Assembly (NCBI RefSeq): GCF_008364845.1
Contig: NZ_VTTP01000001.1
Span: forward strand, 519,594-583,593
Source: Actinotalea subterranea
GTDB taxonomy: Bacteria > Actinomycetota > Actinomycetes > Actinomycetales > Cellulomonadaceae
DNA length: 64,000 nucleotides
Direction: 5' to 3'
Numbering within the stretch: position 1 is the first letter of the stretch; each line of letters begins with the position of its first letter. The notes under the pieces are model-generated. The model searched no databases. It was given only the letters and a program-made list of their open reading frames with translations, and was not told the DNA's origin. Shown here piece by piece: positions 42,559-49,962 of this stretch. The translations under genes were made by a program, and so were the position numbers.

Positions 42559-45003
42559 GTGCCGCACGCCCAGACCCGTCCCGTGCTCGAGCGAGCAACC
42601 CTCGAGACGTCGCTCAAACCCTTCCACCCGGCCGACCGGGACTCCTGGGAGCAGACGGCACGCGCCCTCTTCGAGCAGTGGACGCCGCTGCTGCGCACGG
42701 CCCGCACGTGCTCGGTGCTGCTGTGGGTCTCGGACGGCAGCGAGATCCTGGACTGGGCGGGCGACCTGGACGACGAGCTCGAGTGGGCCCGCTACATCGG
42801 CTTCTGCAACACCGGCGCCGGGCCCTACGGCGAGCCCAAGGAGCCGGGCCGCGTCGCCGTGCCCTACCGGGACGGACCTGCGACGCTGCGGTACGCCGAC
42901 GTCGCCGAGCTCGTGGCGATCCTGCGTCGCGTGGGCACCGAGCTGGGCCGGCCCACCGAGGTAGGGGCGACCTTCGACCCCGGGCCCGAGTTCGCGCCGT
43001 CGTCGTTCAAGTACGAGCGGCACCCCGAGGTCGTGGCCCGCGGCGAGGAGATCGGCATCGGCCCGATCATCCAGATGGTCAGGCACTTCAGCACCCTGCA
43101 CGCCGACGAGCGCCGGTACGCGGCCTTCCCGGACGGCATCGTCGAGGGCACGTCGTTCGGCGAGTTCCTCGGGCGCCAGGCGCAGCACTACGTCGACGCG
43201 CTCGGCTTCGACTACCTGTGGCTCTCGAACGGGTTCGGCTTCAGCTCCTACGCCTGGTCCGAGCTCGGGGAGACGTTCGACGGCGCGCGGTTCAGGTCCG
43301 AGCGGGTCGGCGAGCTGCGGGACCGCGCGCTGGGCTTCTGGGCCGACCTCCACGCCCACCTGCGCGTACCCGTCGAGGTCCGCGGCACCAACCAGACGGC
43401 CGGGATCGACATCGGCGCCGACGCCGTCCCCGCGCTCGAGATCTACGAGCGCGGCCACGTCGCGTCGCCGCCGCCCAACTCCCCGTGGGGGCCGCTCAAC
43501 GAGGACTTCGGCATCGAGCTCGCGGGCTTCATGTCGCGCATCGCGCACCTGCCGCGCGGCTCCGCGGGCTACCGCTTCCGGTTCTACGCGAACGACCCGT
43601 GGTTCTGGCAGCAGCCCTGGTGGGACTTCTACGACCGCCAGCCGTTCGACATCGACCTCCCCCTCGCGGTCAGCCGCCTCGACCAGGACGGCACGGTCCA
43701 CGGTGCGCGCGAGGTCAACGTCCTCACGGTCGACACCGCGCACGGCGTGCTGGACGAGCGGTGCGGCCGCGAGGTCGGCGGGTACGTGGCACGCGCGCTC
43801 GAGGCCCGGCCTGACGCCGCGGGCCCGCTCGTGTGGGTCTACCCGTTCCGCGAGTACCACGAGGCGATGGCCGCGGACCCGTCGTCGATCGCCCGCCCGC
43901 ACGCCGAGGACTGGGCCCTGACCGCGGCGATCAACGCCGGGCTCCCGCTCAACACCGTCGTGTCGACCGACGCCCTGCCCGGCGCGCATGCCGCGGGTGC
44001 CCTCGCGTCGCGGGTCCTCGTCGTGCCTGCGGGAGCGCTCGCCGACCACGTCGTCGAGGTGCTCGACTCGCACGCCCGCGCGGGCGGCACGGTCGTCGTG
44101 CACGGCTCCACCGCCGGGCTGGGCGCGCGCGCCCTCGACCTGCTCGGTGTGGGGCCCACGGATGCGGGCGTCGCGGGCGCGCTCCGGGTACGCACCGCGC
44201 TCGGCGGCGACCGGGTGCGCGACGGCGAGCTGCCGCGCACGCTCCACCACGAGGCGTCCGTGTCCCACGGCGACCTCACGGAGCAGGTCCGGACGTCGGA
44301 CGTCGAGGTCCTCGTCACGGTCGAGGGCACCGGTGGGACCCACCCCTGGGCGACCTCCCGGGGCGTCGGCGCCGGCCACGTGCTGTGGGCGCGGGGGTCC
44401 GCACCGTTCACCTACGCTCCGCCCGACGCGCGCGGCGTGCGGGCGCACGTGGGCGTGGACCGCTCCGCCCACCTCGACCCGGGTGCGCTGCTGCGCGACG
44501 TCGTCGGGACGGCGGGCCTGACCGTCGGGCACGAGCTGCGCACGCCGGCGTCGGGGCGCGTCGTCCTGACGGTCCACCGCAGCGACGGCGCCTGGTGGTT
44601 CGCCGGCTACCTCGCCGACACGACGACGTCCGTGCGGCTCGGGCTGCCCGACGGCGCACCCCTCCTGACGCAGCACAGCTGCTGGTTCGACGACGGCGGC
44701 GCGACCTACCACCTGACGGGCGCGACCAGGGCGGAGTGCCGCGTGCTCGTCCGGCGGGCCCGGCACGGGACCCTGCGCTGCCGCGAGGTCGCCCCGTACC
44801 CGGCCGACATGAGCAGGGCGCTGCAGGTCGAGGGCCTGCACGACGCCGACGTCGCGCTCGAGCTGCCGCCCGCCGCGCGCCTGCGGCTCGTGGTCGCCGG
44901 GCAGGAGGTCGACTGCGGCCCCGCGGGTACCGAGCCCCGGCGCCACGAGCTCCGCGGGGTGACGGGGACGCTCACCCTGAGCTGGCAGGAGCTCGACCGG
45001 TGA
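42559..45003 (+). CDS. large glycosidase-like protein of an unassigned family
   Basis: An 814-aa cytoplasmic protein from GTG 42559 (CGGAG upstream). It begins LERATLETSLKPFHPADRDSW. A conserved-looking N-terminal two thirds resembles a TIM-barrel glycosidase, with motifs GATFDPGPEFAPSSFKYE, DYLWLSNGFGFSSYAW, EVRGTNQTAGIDIG, PPPNSPWGPLN and NDPWFWQQPWWDFYDR. The last 250 residues are beta-rich. I recall the same opening and core motifs in uncharacterised proteins of Bacillota sugar-utilisation clusters but know no assigned activity. The stop overlaps the dehydratase GTG by two bases, so it is co-translated with the sugar-acid enzymes. A role releasing or isomerising the deoxysugar is plausible but unproven. 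Confidence 0.75.
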   Translation: MPHAQTRPVLERATLETSLKPFHPADRDSWEQTARALFEQWTPLLRTARTCSVLLWVSDGSEILDWAGDLDDELEWARYIGFCNTGAGPYGEPKEPGRVAVPYRDGPATLRYADVAELVAILRRVGTELGRPTEVGATFDPGPEFAPSSFKYERHPEVVARGEEIGIGPIIQMVRHFSTLHADERRYAAFPDGIVEGTSFGEFLGRQAQHYVDALGFDYLWLSNGFGFSSYAWSELGETFDGARFRSERVGELRDRALGFWADLHAHLRVPVEVRGTNQTAGIDIGADAVPALEIYERGHVASPPPNSPWGPLNEDFGIELAGFMSRIAHLPRGSAGYRFRFYANDPWFWQQPWWDFYDRQPFDIDLPLAVSRLDQDGTVHGAREVNVLTVDTAHGVLDERCGREVGGYVARALEARPDAAGPLVWVYPFREYHEAMAADPSSIARPHAEDWALTAAINAGLPLNTVVSTDALPGAHAAGALASRVLVVPAGALADHVVEVLDSHARAGGTVVVHGSTAGLGARALDLLGVGPTDAGVAGALRVRTALGGDRVRDGELPRTLHHEASVSHGDLTEQVRTSDVEVLVTVEGTGGTHPWATSRGVGAGHVLWARGSAPFTYAPPDARGVRAHVGVDRSAHLDPGALLRDVVGTAGLTVGHELRTPASGRVVLTVHRSDGAWWFAGYLADTTTSVRLGLPDGAPLLTQHSCWFDDGGATYHLTGATRAECRVLVRRARHGTLRCREVAPYPADMSRALQVEGLHDADVALELPPAARLRLVVAGQEVDCGPAGTEPRRHELRGVTGTLTLSWQELDR

Positions 45004-46100
45004 CCCGCATCACCACGGTCCGTACCCGCACCGCACCGTTCTCCTCCGGCACCTGGCTCGACGAGGTCCGCGTGTCGACCCCCATGGCCCCCTTCCCCGA
45101 GCACGCCGAGCGCCGGTCGACGTGGCGCGGGCCGGGCGCCGACGTCGTGTGGACGCACGTCGCGACGGCCGACCCCGAGGTGTTCGGCATCGGCCAGGCC
45201 CGGGGCGGCGCCGTCGTCGAGTCGCTCGTCCAGGAGCACCTCGTGCCTCTGCTCAGCACGCTCGACCCGACCGCACCCGTGCACGCGGCCGCCGTCCTGC
45301 GTCGCGCGGTCGCCCCCTACGCCGAGGGCGGCGTCGCCGAGATGGCGGTCTCGGCCGTCGAGCTCGCCCTGTGGGACCTGAGCGCACGGGCGGCGGGCCT
45401 GCCGCTGTTCCGCCTGCTCGGCGGCACCGCGGACGCGCTCCCGTACTACCTGACGACCCCGGCGCCCGAGCTGCTCGACCGCCCCGAGGTCGCGCACATG
45501 CTGCCCGGCGCGCGCTGCGTCAAGGTCCCCATGGCGTACGGGCCCCACGACGGCCCGGCCCGGATGCGCGACAACCTGGCCCGGCTCGCCGCCGTGCGCG
45601 AGCGCGTCCCCGCGGGCATCCCGCTCGCGGTCGACTGCTTCATGTCCTGGGACCTGCCGTATACGCTCCGGTTCGTCGCCGCCGCACGTGACCTCGACCT
45701 CGCCTGGGTCGAGGAGCCCCTCAACCCGGGCGACGTCGCCGGGCACCGTGAGCTGCGCGCACGCCTCGGCCCCGTGGCGCTCGCCGCGGGTGAGCACGCC
45801 TTCGGCCTGCGGGCCGGGCGCGCCCTCGTCGAGCAGCGCGCCGTCGACGTGCTCCAGAGCGACGTGACGTGGTGCGGCGGGCTCGACGTCGCGCGCACGC
45901 TCGGGGCGCTCGCCCAGGACGCCGGCGTACTCTTCGCCCCGCACGCCTCCGCGATGCAGCCGTGGGCGGTCCACCTCCTCGCCGCGACGGGTCCCGGTGC
46001 CGTCGCCGAGGTGCTCCTGGGCCTCGAGGACGGCGTGCAGGTCCCGCGCCCCGGTGACGGACCCGGCGTCGGGATCCGCCCCGAGGAGGTCGGGCTGTGA
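45000..46100 (+). CDS. mandelate racemase/enolase-family sugar-acid dehydratase (rhamnonate-dehydratase-like)
   Basis: A 366-aa enzyme starting at GTG 45000, overlapping the preceding stop. The enolase-superfamily barrel shows the strand-2 Lys in CVKVPMA, metal ligands Asp in AVDCFMSWD, Glu in WVEEPLNPGD and Glu in AAGEHAFG, then LQSDVTWCGGL and the catalytic His in FAPHASAM. The MSWD/EEPLNPGD/GEHAFG/WCGG combination resembles L-rhamnonate dehydratase. It would convert the L-6-deoxyhexonate to its 2-keto-3-deoxy acid. L-fuconate dehydratase is the main alternative. Confidence 0.87.
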   Translation: MTRITTVRTRTAPFSSGTWLDEVRVSTPMAPFPEHAERRSTWRGPGADVVWTHVATADPEVFGIGQARGGAVVESLVQEHLVPLLSTLDPTAPVHAAAVLRRAVAPYAEGGVAEMAVSAVELALWDLSARAAGLPLFRLLGGTADALPYYLTTPAPELLDRPEVAHMLPGARCVKVPMAYGPHDGPARMRDNLARLAAVRERVPAGIPLAVDCFMSWDLPYTLRFVAAARDLDLAWVEEPLNPGDVAGHRELRARLGPVALAAGEHAFGLRAGRALVEQRAVDVLQSDVTWCGGLDVARTLGALAQDAGVLFAPHASAMQPWAVHLLAATGPGAVAEVLLGLEDGVQVPRPGDGPGVGIRPEEVGL

Positions 46101-47170
46101 CCGCACGCCCGGTCCGCGTCGCGGTCGTCGGGGCCGGGTGGTGGTCGACCGACCACCACGTGCCGGCCCTCCTGGGGCACCCCGACGCCGAGGTCGTCGC
46201 GGTGTGCGACCCCGTGCCGGATCGCGCCCAACGGCTCGCGGCGCAGGCCGGCGCGCTCGCCGCCGCGAACCTCGACGACGCCCTCGCGTGCACGCAGGTC
46301 GACGCCGTCGTGATCAGCACCCCGCACGTCACGCACCACGCCCTCGTCGGCGCGGCGCTCGACGCGGGCCTCGACGTCCTGGTGGAGAAGCCGCTGGCGC
46401 TCACCGCGGACCACGCCTTCGACCTCGTCGAGCGGGCCGAGCGCCTCGGCCGGCACCTCGTGACCGGCTACACGCACCAGCTCGACGCGGGTGCCGGCGC
46501 CGCGCGCAGCGCCGTCCGTGCGGAGATCGGCGACCTCGTGCAGGTCACCGTCGAGTTCTCCTCCCGCGCGGGCGACCTCTTCGTGGCCGCGCAGCACGGC
46601 ATCGGCAGCGACGACCGGGGACGGCACCCCGAGGCGTACTCCGCAGCCAACGGCGGCGGGCAGGCGCACACCCAGCTCACGCACGCCCTCGGCATGCTGT
46701 GCTGGGCCACCGACGAGGAGCTCGCCCAGGTCGCCGCGTTCGTGGGGAGCCACGGCCTCGACGTGGACGTCGACGACGCGGCCGCCTTCCGGATGCGGGG
46801 CGGCGCGACGGGCGTGGTCGTCGGGAGCGGGGCGACACCCTCCGGCTCGCCACCCCGTCAGCACGTGCGCTACCTCGGGACCCGCGGCACGGTCGAGCAG
46901 GACCTGCACCGCGCACGCGTCGTGGTGCACCGGGCCGACGGCAGCCAGGTGCACCACGAGCCCGGCCAGCACACCCCGGCCTACCAGGCTGGTGCCCCGG
47001 CGCGCGCTCTCGTCGACGTCGTCCTCGGGCGCACGGAGAACCCGGCTCCCCCGCGGCCGGCCGCCGCCGCGGTCGCCGCCGTCGAGGCGCTGCTGACGGC
47101 CGCACGCGAGCACCGCGTGGTCGACGTCGCGCCCCTCCCCCCGCCACCCGGGGTACGGCCGCTCGGCTGA
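46097..47170 (+). CDS. Gfo/Idh/MocA-family oxidoreductase
   Basis: A 357-aa NAD(P)-dependent enzyme starting at GTG 46097, overlapping the dehydratase stop (GTGA). The N-terminal Rossmann motif is AVVGAGWWSTDHHVPAL. VVISTPHVTHH and the catalytic-Lys motif DVLVEKPLAL are canonical. The C-terminal domain has the open-sheet substrate region GGGQAHTQLTHALGMLCW. Last gene of the plus-strand operon. It may oxidise the sugar at C1 or an intermediate at C4, complementing the zinc dehydrogenase. Specificity is open. Confidence 0.9.
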   Translation: MTARPVRVAVVGAGWWSTDHHVPALLGHPDAEVVAVCDPVPDRAQRLAAQAGALAAANLDDALACTQVDAVVISTPHVTHHALVGAALDAGLDVLVEKPLALTADHAFDLVERAERLGRHLVTGYTHQLDAGAGAARSAVRAEIGDLVQVTVEFSSRAGDLFVAAQHGIGSDDRGRHPEAYSAANGGGQAHTQLTHALGMLCWATDEELAQVAAFVGSHGLDVDVDDAAAFRMRGGATGVVVGSGATPSGSPPRQHVRYLGTRGTVEQDLHRARVVVHRADGSQVHHEPGQHTPAYQAGAPARALVDVVLGRTENPAPPRPAAAAVAAVEALLTAAREHRVVDVAPLPPPPGVRPLG

Positions 47171-47294
47171 TCGACGGGGCCGGGGCCCCTCTGGTGACCT
47201 GCAGCAGCGGGGCCCTCGGGTGACCGGCACGGCCCCGGCTACTCACCTGACCGGGAGGCCTGGGCTACTCACCTGACCCGTGCCAGCCGGCCGG

Positions 47295-49844
47295 TCAGCC
47301 GACCCGAGCGGCCCCGAGGTCCCCTGCATGCCGCAGCACGGGCCAGGCCGCGAAGGCGCCGTCGGGCCGGGACGTGCGCACACCGATGGTGACCTCCTGG
47401 CCGGCGAGGAGCGTGACCATCCCCGCGTCGACGCGCGCGCCCGGGTCCACCCGGTCCACGTGGAGAGTGAGGTCGCGCACGTACGCGTAGGCGTGGACGT
47501 CGAGCTCGACGCCGCCCGCGACCGCCCGCACCGTGACGCTCACGGGCTCGCGGTCGAGCGCCTGGTCGGCGACCTCGGCGTAGTCCCACACCGCACGCCC
47601 GTACCCGGGCACATCGACGACGAGGACCTCACGCGCGGGGTCGGCCGCATGGGCCAGGTCCGCGGGCAGCAGGAGGGTCTGCTGCCCGTGCCCATCGACG
47701 CGCGCCGCGAGCTCCGCGCGCGCGAGCTCGACGCCGTCGAACGTGGTCCTGCGGGCCGTGACCGTCCCCGCCCACGGCTCGCCCGTGTCCTCGACGAGCA
47801 CGACGCTCAGGCCCGCGTCACGAGGCTGGACCGTGACGAGCCTTGGCGCGTACGCGGCGCGCAGGGCGAACCAGAGGGGCTTGCGGTGCTCGTGGAAGTC
47901 GACGGCCGCCCAGGAGATCACCGGCCAGCTGTCGTTGAGCTGCCACATCACGACCCCGGTGCAGCGCGGCGCGAGGGAGCGCAGGTGCTCGATCCCGTAC
48001 CGGACGGCGTGGGCCTGGTTGAGCTGGGTCGCCCAGTGCCAGTCCTCGATGGTCGTCGGGGCCGGCAGGTGCCCGGCGAGGCCCCGCTCGAGCTTCCCGT
48101 TGCCGTCGGCCGCCTTCTGGTGGACGAGCATGTGCGGGCCGTACGGGTCGAGCGGCTCGTCGTGGACCACGCTCGTGAGCGTGGTCCACGCGGGCGGGCC
48201 CTGGAAGCCGAACTCGGAGACGAAGCGCGGCCGGTGGTCGCGGTAGGTCGAGTAGTCCCGCGTGTTCCACACGTCCCAGATGTGCATGGTCCCGTGGTCA
48301 GCGTCGTTGGGGTGCGCCCCGGCTCGGAAGGAGTACGGGCTCGCGGGGGTGTACGGCCGCGTCGGGTCGAGCTCGGCCACGACGCGGGGCAGGAGGTCGT
48401 GGTAGTAGCCGTCGCCCCACGCCCGTCCGTCGAGCTCCTCCTGCCAGCCCCAGTCGACATGGCCCCAGGTGTTCTCGTTGTTGCCGTTCCACAGGACGAG
48501 GCTCGGGTGCGCGGCCAGGCGCGTCACGGCCTCGCGCGCCTCGGCCTCCACCTCTCGTGCGAGCCAGTCGTCCTCGGGGTAGCACGCGCACGCGAAGAGG
48601 AAGTCCTGCCACACGAGCACGCCTGCCTCGTCGCACAGGTCGTAGAGGTGCTCGGACTCGTAGAGCCCTCCGCCCCACACGCGCAGCAGGTTCATGTGGG
48701 CGTCGGTCGCGTCCCGTACGCGGCGCTCGTACCTGTCGCGCGTCATCTCGGTGACGAACGCGTGGTCGGGGATCCAGTTGGCGCCGCGGACCCGCACGAG
48801 CCGACCGTTGACGAGCAGGTGGAAGGGCGTGCCCTCCGCGTCGGGAGTCGTGTCGAGGCGCACGGTCCGGAAGCCGACCCGGCCGGTCCAGCGGTCCGGG
48901 GCACCGTCGTCGGGTCGCGCAGCGCCGTCGAGGCCTGCGGCTTGGTCGTTCCCGGCGCCCCCGTCGGACCGGGCCGAGCCGTCGGACCGGGCCGAGCCGT
49001 CGGGTCGGGGTGAGCCGAGACGCACGACGACGTCGTAGAGGGGTTGCGCGCCGTAGCCGCGGGGCCACCACAGCCGGACGTCGGGCATCCGGACCTCGAC
49101 GAGCCCGCGCGTCTCGCCCTCGGGGACCACGGCGGTCGCGCTGCGACCGTCGACCTCGGCCATGACCTCGACCGGGCCGGTGCTGCCGGGGGCGCGCTCG
49201 ATGTCGACGTGGACGCGGAGCACGCCGGTGGAGCCGTCGACGTCCACGAGGGGACGGACCGCGGCGAGCCGCGCACCCGACCAGCCCTCGATGCCGATCT
49301 CCTGCCAGATCCCGGCCGTGGCGACGTCGACTCCCCAGTCCCACCCGAAGTTGGCGGCCGACTTGCGGAGCATGTTGTACGCGTGCGGGTAGTTCCGCGG
49401 GAGGGCGCCGTACCGGGCGTCGCGCTCCTCGCCCTCGGTGACGGGCGCGGCGAACGTGATGCTCAGCGTGTGCTGGCCGGGAGCGAGGTCGGGCAGCGCG
49501 AAGCGGTGGGTCCGGTGCTGGTTCTCGGCCGTGCCGATGACCCGGCCGTCGAGCACGAGCTCGGCGACGGTGTCGAGGCCTCGCGCGACGAGCGTGTGCT
49601 GGTCCGCACCGTCGTCGGCCCAGGTGAACGTCGTCGTGTACTGCCAGACGGTGCGGCCCACCCAGGACAGGAGCGCCTCGTTGTCACCGTCGAAGGGGGA
49701 CGGGATGAGCCCGGCCGCGAGCAGGTCGGTGTGCACGCACCCGGGCACCGTCGCCGGGACACCCGCGTCGGCGAGGGGCTCGAGCCCGGCGGGGACGGGG
49801 GTCAGCGGTCGGAGGTGCCAGCCGGTCGCGATCGAGGTCCACAT
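47295..49844 (-). CDS. GH2-family beta-mannosidase-like glycoside hydrolase
   Basis: An 849-aa cytoplasmic enzyme. The N-terminal jelly-roll (ATVPGCVHTDLLAAGLIPSPF, then YNMLRKSAANFGWDWG) and Ig-like domain precede the TIM barrel, with acid/base Glu457 in WNGNNEN and nucleophile Glu544 in SEFGFQ. This is the beta-mannosidase branch of GH2, and the N-terminal GWDWG is typical of it. Residues 279-318 are an insertion of Ser/Asp/Gly/Ala repeats (DGSARSDGSARSDG) at the end of the second domain. The promoter region holds a perfect GTTTCA palindrome. It likely cleaves imported beta-mannosides or manno-oligosaccharides. Confidence 0.92.
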   Translation of the reverse strand: MWTSIATGWHLRPLTPVPAGLEPLADAGVPATVPGCVHTDLLAAGLIPSPFDGDNEALLSWVGRTVWQYTTTFTWADDGADQHTLVARGLDTVAELVLDGRVIGTAENQHRTHRFALPDLAPGQHTLSITFAAPVTEGEERDARYGALPRNYPHAYNMLRKSAANFGWDWGVDVATAGIWQEIGIEGWSGARLAAVRPLVDVDGSTGVLRVHVDIERAPGSTGPVEVMAEVDGRSATAVVPEGETRGLVEVRMPDVRLWWPRGYGAQPLYDVVVRLGSPRPDGSARSDGSARSDGGAGNDQAAGLDGAARPDDGAPDRWTGRVGFRTVRLDTTPDAEGTPFHLLVNGRLVRVRGANWIPDHAFVTEMTRDRYERRVRDATDAHMNLLRVWGGGLYESEHLYDLCDEAGVLVWQDFLFACACYPEDDWLAREVEAEAREAVTRLAAHPSLVLWNGNNENTWGHVDWGWQEELDGRAWGDGYYHDLLPRVVAELDPTRPYTPASPYSFRAGAHPNDADHGTMHIWDVWNTRDYSTYRDHRPRFVSEFGFQGPPAWTTLTSVVHDEPLDPYGPHMLVHQKAADGNGKLERGLAGHLPAPTTIEDWHWATQLNQAHAVRYGIEHLRSLAPRCTGVVMWQLNDSWPVISWAAVDFHEHRKPLWFALRAAYAPRLVTVQPRDAGLSVVLVEDTGEPWAGTVTARRTTFDGVELARAELAARVDGHGQQTLLLPADLAHAADPAREVLVVDVPGYGRAVWDYAEVADQALDREPVSVTVRAVAGGVELDVHAYAYVRDLTLHVDRVDPGARVDAGMVTLLAGQEVTIGVRTSRPDGAFAAWPVLRHAGDLGAARVG
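48891..49010 (-). repeat. in-frame low-complexity repeat insertion in the GH2 gene
   Basis: About 120 bases encode residues 279-318, with direct copies of a roughly 18-bp unit giving GSARSD. It sits between the Ig-like domain and the barrel, a position where length change is likely tolerated. Confidence 0.7.
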
Positions 49845-49853
49845 GTCAGGTCC

Positions 49854-49870
49854 GTTTCACAGGTTGAAAC
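49854..49870. promoter_or_regulatory. perfect palindrome between the GH2 and GH5-like genes
   Basis: GTTTCACAGGTTGAAAC has 6-bp perfect arms around five bases, nine bases from the GH2 ATG and just upstream of the GH5-like promoter. A related site lies at 40633-40648. A candidate plus-strand promoter follows: TTGAAG (49884-49889), 18 bp, TACGTT (49908-49913). Confidence 0.6.
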
Positions 49871-49962
49871 ATCGTTGCGTCTATTGAAGACGCCACTGTA
49901 GCGCGGCTACGTTGACGTCTCATCCGGGGCCTGGCCCGGGACCGACACAGGGAGATGCACCG

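Noticed and set aside
47171-47294. Repeat of GCTACTCACCTGAC between the oxidoreductase and GH2 genes as a regulatory site
   Set aside because: Only two short copies between convergent gene ends, with no promoter role possible and no clear hairpin.
49912-49962. Upstream start for the GH5-like gene
   Set aside because: It would add Pro/Gly residues ahead of the Tat leader and overlap the likely transcription start; ATG 49963 has a proper ribosome-binding site.
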